A stretch of DNA of 64,000 nucleotides from Sphingomonas sp. S2-65 (lineage in GTDB: Bacteria; Pseudomonadota; Alphaproteobacteria; Sphingomonadales; Sphingomonadaceae), in NCBI RefSeq assembly GCF_021513175.1, contig NZ_CP090953.1:2662501-2726500 (forward strand). The letters run 5' to 3'. Under the pieces are notes generated by a model, which saw nothing but the letters and a program-made list of their open reading frames with translations, made no database searches and was not told the origin of the DNA. A program made the translations under genes and the position numbers. Each line of letters opens with the position of its first letter. Position 1 is the stretch's first letter. Below, one piece after another: positions 60,936 to 64,000 of the stretch.

Positions 60936-61117
60936 CGTTCGTTTCACCACCTCGCGGTGGCAGTTAACGCTAAGCGCCACCTGGAAGCGGAATGTCCGCT
61001 TTTTACCCAGTCTTTGCTGTTCGTGATCGGCAAAGCGGACACTGCAAGCGGACTGGCGGCTTCCGCCCAGTTGCGGTCATTCAGTAGGTCTGAATCGACC
61101 TTCGATCGGACGCTCGT
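60936..61117. other. intergenic repeat-rich sequence
   Basis: No gene seen. Contains AGCGGAATGTCCGCT (about 60985-61000), AGCGGAC again at about 61034 and the third copy of the 25-base motif at 61060. Confidence 0.5.
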
Positions 61118-61480
61118 TCAGGCAGGCAGATCGAGAGTTCTGTGCTTCCCGAGAAAGGGACGAATTAGCTCACGGGTGCGAGGTTCATGCCTCTCGCTGT
61201 GGTCGAAGGCGATGTAGAACTCGAAGAATGTGTTTGGCCACTCAACATCGTCGCTGATGTCCAACAACACGCCATAAAGAGCGTTCGCCACGCTGTCTGC
61301 AAATTCCCAACCAAGAAAGCCGGTGAAGAAATCCTCCGCCAACTCCACTGAAAGAAGATCGAACACCTTTTCGGCAGGAAGACCGCTGATGTTTGACCAC
61401 CTTCCGATGTCGTCGTCCGAAACTAGACGGTCCCCACTACGCCACCGTACGCGTAGCTCTGCCAAGGCGCTATCATACAT
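61118..61480 (-). CDS. hypothetical acidic protein
   Basis: 120 aa, acidic, probably all helical (SGLPAEKVFDLLSVELAEDF, EWPNTFFEFYIAFDHSERHE). It resembles in character the small immunity or antitoxin-like proteins that follow toxin genes, but I recognise no family and no partner is present. Base composition is lower in GC, as for the previous gene. Confidence 0.55.
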   Translation of the reverse strand: MYDSALAELRVRWRSGDRLVSDDDIGRWSNISGLPAEKVFDLLSVELAEDFFTGFLGWEFADSVANALYGVLLDISDDVEWPNTFFEFYIAFDHSERHEPRTRELIRPFLGKHRTLDLPA

Positions 61481-61634
61481 GCTCAGGTTTTAGGCCCCAC
61501 GCGCGGTTTGCGCCAGTGATCAATGTCCGCATCCCGTGCCTCACCCGCTGTAAGCAGACTGTCCGCTAACCACCACTTTCGGCCGTTTAGCCCTTTCCCC
61601 GAAGGCGGTCGTTTACGAGTCCCCAACCTGAGCT

Positions 61635-62504
61635 CTAACGGCTCCACCGCGCGAAGATCGCTGTCGGCAGCATCAGCCCGCGCGCTTCTTCGCGGACCGT
61701 CAATTCGCCCGCTTCCACCGTGCCGCCCAGATCGGCGAAGTGCTGGCGCACCAGTTCGCCGATCGCCAGCGCCGACATGCGCACCGCGTACACCGTCAGG
61801 AACAGGAAGCGCGAGTCGGCGTCGAGCAATTGGCGGCAATCGGCGATCAGCCCCGGCAGCCCTTCTTCCAGCTTCCATACTTCGCCATTGGGCCCACGGC
61901 CCCATTTCGGCGGATCGAGGATGATCCCGTCATAGCGCCGCCCGCGCCGGATCTCGCGCGCGACGAACTTGCCGGCATCGTCGATCATCCAGCGCGTCGG
62001 CTTGTCGGTCATGTTCGACAGCGCGGCGTTGGCCTTGCCCTCGGCCACCGACTTCTTCGACGCGTCGACATGCGTCACGCGCGCGCCTGCCGCGGCCAGA
62101 GCCAGCGTGCCCACGCCGGTATAGCCGAACAGGTTCATGCACTCGGGCGCGTCCATGCCTTCGATGCGCCCGCGCATCCAGTCCCACACCGGCGCCATGT
62201 CGGGGAAGAAGCCAAGATGCCGGAACGGCGTGTTCTGTGCAGTGAAGCGCACTTCGCGCCAGCGCAGCGGCCAGCCGTCCTGCGGCACGGCGCGGGCGAA
62301 CTGCCAGCGGCCGCCGCCTTCCTCGTCCGATCCGGGGATGAACTCGGCGTCGGCATCCCAGTCTTCCGAGGCCGGCGCCCACATCGCCTGCGGCTCGGGA
62401 CGGATGAAGCGGAAGCGGCCATAGCGCTCGAGCTTGCGGCCATGGCCGCTGTCGATCAGCCCATAGTCCGCCCAGGGCTCGCCGGTCATCGTCACCAGGT
62501 TCAT
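61635..62504 (-). CDS. class I SAM-dependent methyltransferase (RlmI/RlmK-like)
   Basis: 289 aa. SAM motif I MNLFGYTGVGTLALAAAGA (about 122-140), the acidic VDASKKSV loop, and motif IV ILDPPKWGRG (DPPK, as in 23S rRNA cytosine/guanine methyltransferases of the YccW/RlmL kind). N-terminal 110 residues are beta-rich (YGLIDSGHGRKLERYGRFRF). An rRNA base is the likely target. The start overlaps the thrC stop by four bases, so both are coupled. Confidence 0.85.
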   Translation of the reverse strand: MNLVTMTGEPWADYGLIDSGHGRKLERYGRFRFIRPEPQAMWAPASEDWDADAEFIPGSDEEGGGRWQFARAVPQDGWPLRWREVRFTAQNTPFRHLGFFPDMAPVWDWMRGRIEGMDAPECMNLFGYTGVGTLALAAAGARVTHVDASKKSVAEGKANAALSNMTDKPTRWMIDDAGKFVAREIRRGRRYDGIILDPPKWGRGPNGEVWKLEEGLPGLIADCRQLLDADSRFLFLTVYAVRMSALAIGELVRQHFADLGGTVEAGELTVREEARGLMLPTAIFARWSR

Positions 62505-63892
62505 GGGCGCGGCACTGCCCGCTCGGCAATATAGCCGGTCACGGCCTCATAAGTGCCGGGCAGCACGTCATAACGCTCCTCGCGCTGGTGCAGGTCGCCT
62601 ACCCGTGCCGGCACCGCGGGACGCTGGCCGGTGGCGCGCTCGACCGCGTCGGCGAACTTGGCCGGATGCGCCGTCGCCAGCGTCACCACCGGGATTGCGG
62701 GATCCAGCCCGCTCGCCCGCGCGGCGGCAAGTCCGATGCCGGTATGCGGATCAAGGACCTGACCTGTCTCCGAACATGCCCAGCGCATCGCCTCGTTCAT
62801 CGTGTCGGCCCCGATCGACGCGCTGGCGAACAGCCCCGCCGCACCGTCGCGCTGGGCATTGGTCAACTGCATCGCCCGGGCCGCCTCGAACCCGCGCATC
62901 TGGTCGCCGACCGGCGCACCGGCGAGGTCGAACAGCAGCCGCTCGAAATTGGAGCTCACCTGGATGTCCATCGACGGCGCCGCGGTCGGCGTGACGGTGC
63001 CGGTCGAGTAATCGCCGGTGGAGAGCGCGCGGTGGAGGATGTCGTTGACGTTGGTCGCGACGATCAGCTTGGCGATCGGCAGCCCCATCCGCGCTGCGAC
63101 ATAACCGGCGAACACGTCGCCGAAATTGCCGGTTGGTACCGAGAACGCGACCGGCTTGTCGGGGGCGCCCAGCCGGACCGCGGCGTAGAAATAATAGACC
63201 ACCTGCGCCATCAGCCGCGCCCAGTTGATCGAATTCACCGCCGACAGCTGGAAGCGTCCGGCGAAACCGGGATCGTTGAACATCGCCTTCACCAGCGCCT
63301 GCGCGTCGTCGAAGCTGCCGTCGATGGCGATGTTGTGGACGTTGGGCGCCAGCACCGTGGTCATCTGCCGCCGCTGCACTTCGGACACGCGGCCCTTGGG
63401 GTGCAGCATGAAGATGTCGACGCCGATCCGCCCGGCCACTGCGTCGATCGCCGCCGATCCCGTGTCGCCGGAGGTCGCGCCGACGATCGTCAGCTGCGTG
63501 CTGCCGCCCGCCAGGAACCGCTCGAACAACTGGCCCAGCAACTGAAGCGCGACATCCTTGAACGCCAGCGTCGGCCCGTGGAACAGCTCCAGCAGCCAGT
63601 GCCGCTCGTCGAGCTGGACCAGCGGCGTCACCGCGGCGTACGCGAAGCGGCCATAGGCAGTGGTGCACAGCGCCCGCAGCGCGTCCTCGTCCAGGTCGGG
63701 CTGGACGAAGGGCAGCATCACCCGCACCGCCGTCTCGACATAGGACAGGCCGGCAAGCCCCGCGATCTCGTCGCGGCTGAACTCGGGCCAATGCTCGGGC
63801 ACATACAGGCCGCCATCGCTGGCGAGCCCCGCCAGGGTCACGTCTCGAAAGCCGAGAGAAGGCGCGGTGCCGCGGGTGCTCTGATAGCGCAT
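62501..63892 (-). CDS. thrC: threonine synthase
   Basis: 463 aa from the ATG at 63892; a GTG two codons upstream is possible. PLP-lysine K112 in LFHGPTLAFKDVALQLLG; the phosphate-binding and substrate regions TIVGATSGDTGSAAIDAVAG, FSVPTGNFGDVFAGYVAARM and ATAHPAKFADAVERATG follow in order. Converts O-phosphohomoserine to threonine. Downstream methyltransferase is coupled by overlap; upstream gene is the partial SURF1-like one. Confidence 0.95.
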   Translation of the reverse strand: MRYQSTRGTAPSLGFRDVTLAGLASDGGLYVPEHWPEFSRDEIAGLAGLSYVETAVRVMLPFVQPDLDEDALRALCTTAYGRFAYAAVTPLVQLDERHWLLELFHGPTLAFKDVALQLLGQLFERFLAGGSTQLTIVGATSGDTGSAAIDAVAGRIGVDIFMLHPKGRVSEVQRRQMTTVLAPNVHNIAIDGSFDDAQALVKAMFNDPGFAGRFQLSAVNSINWARLMAQVVYYFYAAVRLGAPDKPVAFSVPTGNFGDVFAGYVAARMGLPIAKLIVATNVNDILHRALSTGDYSTGTVTPTAAPSMDIQVSSNFERLLFDLAGAPVGDQMRGFEAARAMQLTNAQRDGAAGLFASASIGADTMNEAMRWACSETGQVLDPHTGIGLAAARASGLDPAIPVVTLATAHPAKFADAVERATGQRPAVPARVGDLHQREERYDVLPGTYEAVTGYIAERAVPRP

Positions 63893-63939
63893 CGGCACCG
63901 GTTAGCGCTCGTAGCTGGCCGTCACAAGATAGGCATTGT

Positions 63940-64000
63940 TTAGCGCGGCTTCCGCGCCCGCAGCCGCAGCGCGAGGACATAGATCACCACCGCCGCCGCT
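63940..64000 (-). CDS. 3' end of a probable SURF1 gene (partial)
   Basis: Only the last 19 codons are inside the window: a hydrophobic run (AAAVVIYVLALRLRARKPR) with a basic tail. This matches the C-terminal membrane helix of SURF1 proteins, which in sphingomonads commonly precede thrC as part of the cytochrome oxidase region. The rest lies outside, so the call rests on that short stretch and position. Confidence 0.45.
   Translation of the reverse strand, partial: AAAVVIYVLALRLRARKPR

Larger units (their letters stand above)
60058..61084. repeat. 25-base motif, three dispersed copies
   Basis: A motif of the form tTCCGCCCAaTTGCGGnCaTTCAG occurs at 60058-60082, 60411-60435 and 61060-61084. 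Between the last two lies further AGCGGAATGTCCGCT-type palindromic sequence (about 60985-61045). Together they mark this stretch as built from repeated intergenic DNA. Its source is unknown. Confidence 0.55.

Noticed and set aside
61483..61905. A 140-codon minus-strand frame at the end of the methyltransferase gene.
   Set aside because: Out-of-frame shadow of the methyltransferase with Arg/Pro-rich translation and no start signal.

Overview
The window is GC-rich, densely coded DNA from an alphaproteobacterium, most probably a member of the Sphingomonadaceae. The indications are HWE-type histidine kinases, the DUF6456, DUF2339, DUF1134/EipA and DUF6127 families, four-base ATGA/GTGA gene overlaps, a TonB/OmpA-type envelope, and a gene-transfer-agent (GTA) structural cluster in the order known from Rhodobacter capsulatus. 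No plasmid or virus replication genes, integrase, IS transposase or CRISPR array was seen.

Layout. 1-15 kb is ordinary chromosome: a winged-helix protein, tRNA-Val, an XRE regulator divergent from a DUF6456 gene, PilZ, oxidoreductases, an SMR exporter with a possible guanidine riboswitch leader, a chemoreceptor, DUF2339, a GST, a divergent DapF homologue and a ZIP transporter. 15.3-25.8 kb is a signalling block: a receiver, a CHASE3-PAS-HK-REC-HPt hybrid kinase, a Crp/Fnr regulator, two HWE kinases, a CheR-PAS fusion, a stand-alone CheB and a receiver protein. 26.1-41.2 kb is a GTA-like head and tail cluster (terminase to a DUF2793 protein) read in one direction from a good sigma70-like promoter. 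It contains a spermidine-synthase-fold gene, a small antisense gene and a run of palindromic elements. 41.3-51.4 kb holds an OmpA-type porin with a strong terminator, a LysR/SDR pair, a frameshifted PhyH dioxygenase, YgfZ, dihydroorotase, a TonB-like protein, a PAS hybrid kinase, EipA and tRNA-Ser. 51.5-59.8 kb is sugar and aldehyde metabolism (an ALDH near a GH3 glucosidase/aldose epimerase operon), an SDR, a pterin dehydratase, a zincin and ccmAB. 59.8-61.6 kb is a more AT-rich patch of unknown genes and degenerate repeats. The window ends with a methyltransferase, threonine synthase and the tail of a probable SURF1 gene.

The most unusual feature is the set of palindromic elements in the GTA operon. 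They sit at or just inside the 5' ends of five structural genes. In two adjacent genes (the g10 and g10.1 equivalents) they are read through in frame, one as exactly 48 codons. Elsewhere they end next to, or supply, the Shine-Dalgarno sequence. The cluster also shows a fused DUF2460/TIM-barrel tail protein, a very short tape measure, a capsid with a short N-terminal region and a terminator-like hairpin directly after the capsid gene. All family calls are by reading motifs; no database search was possible.
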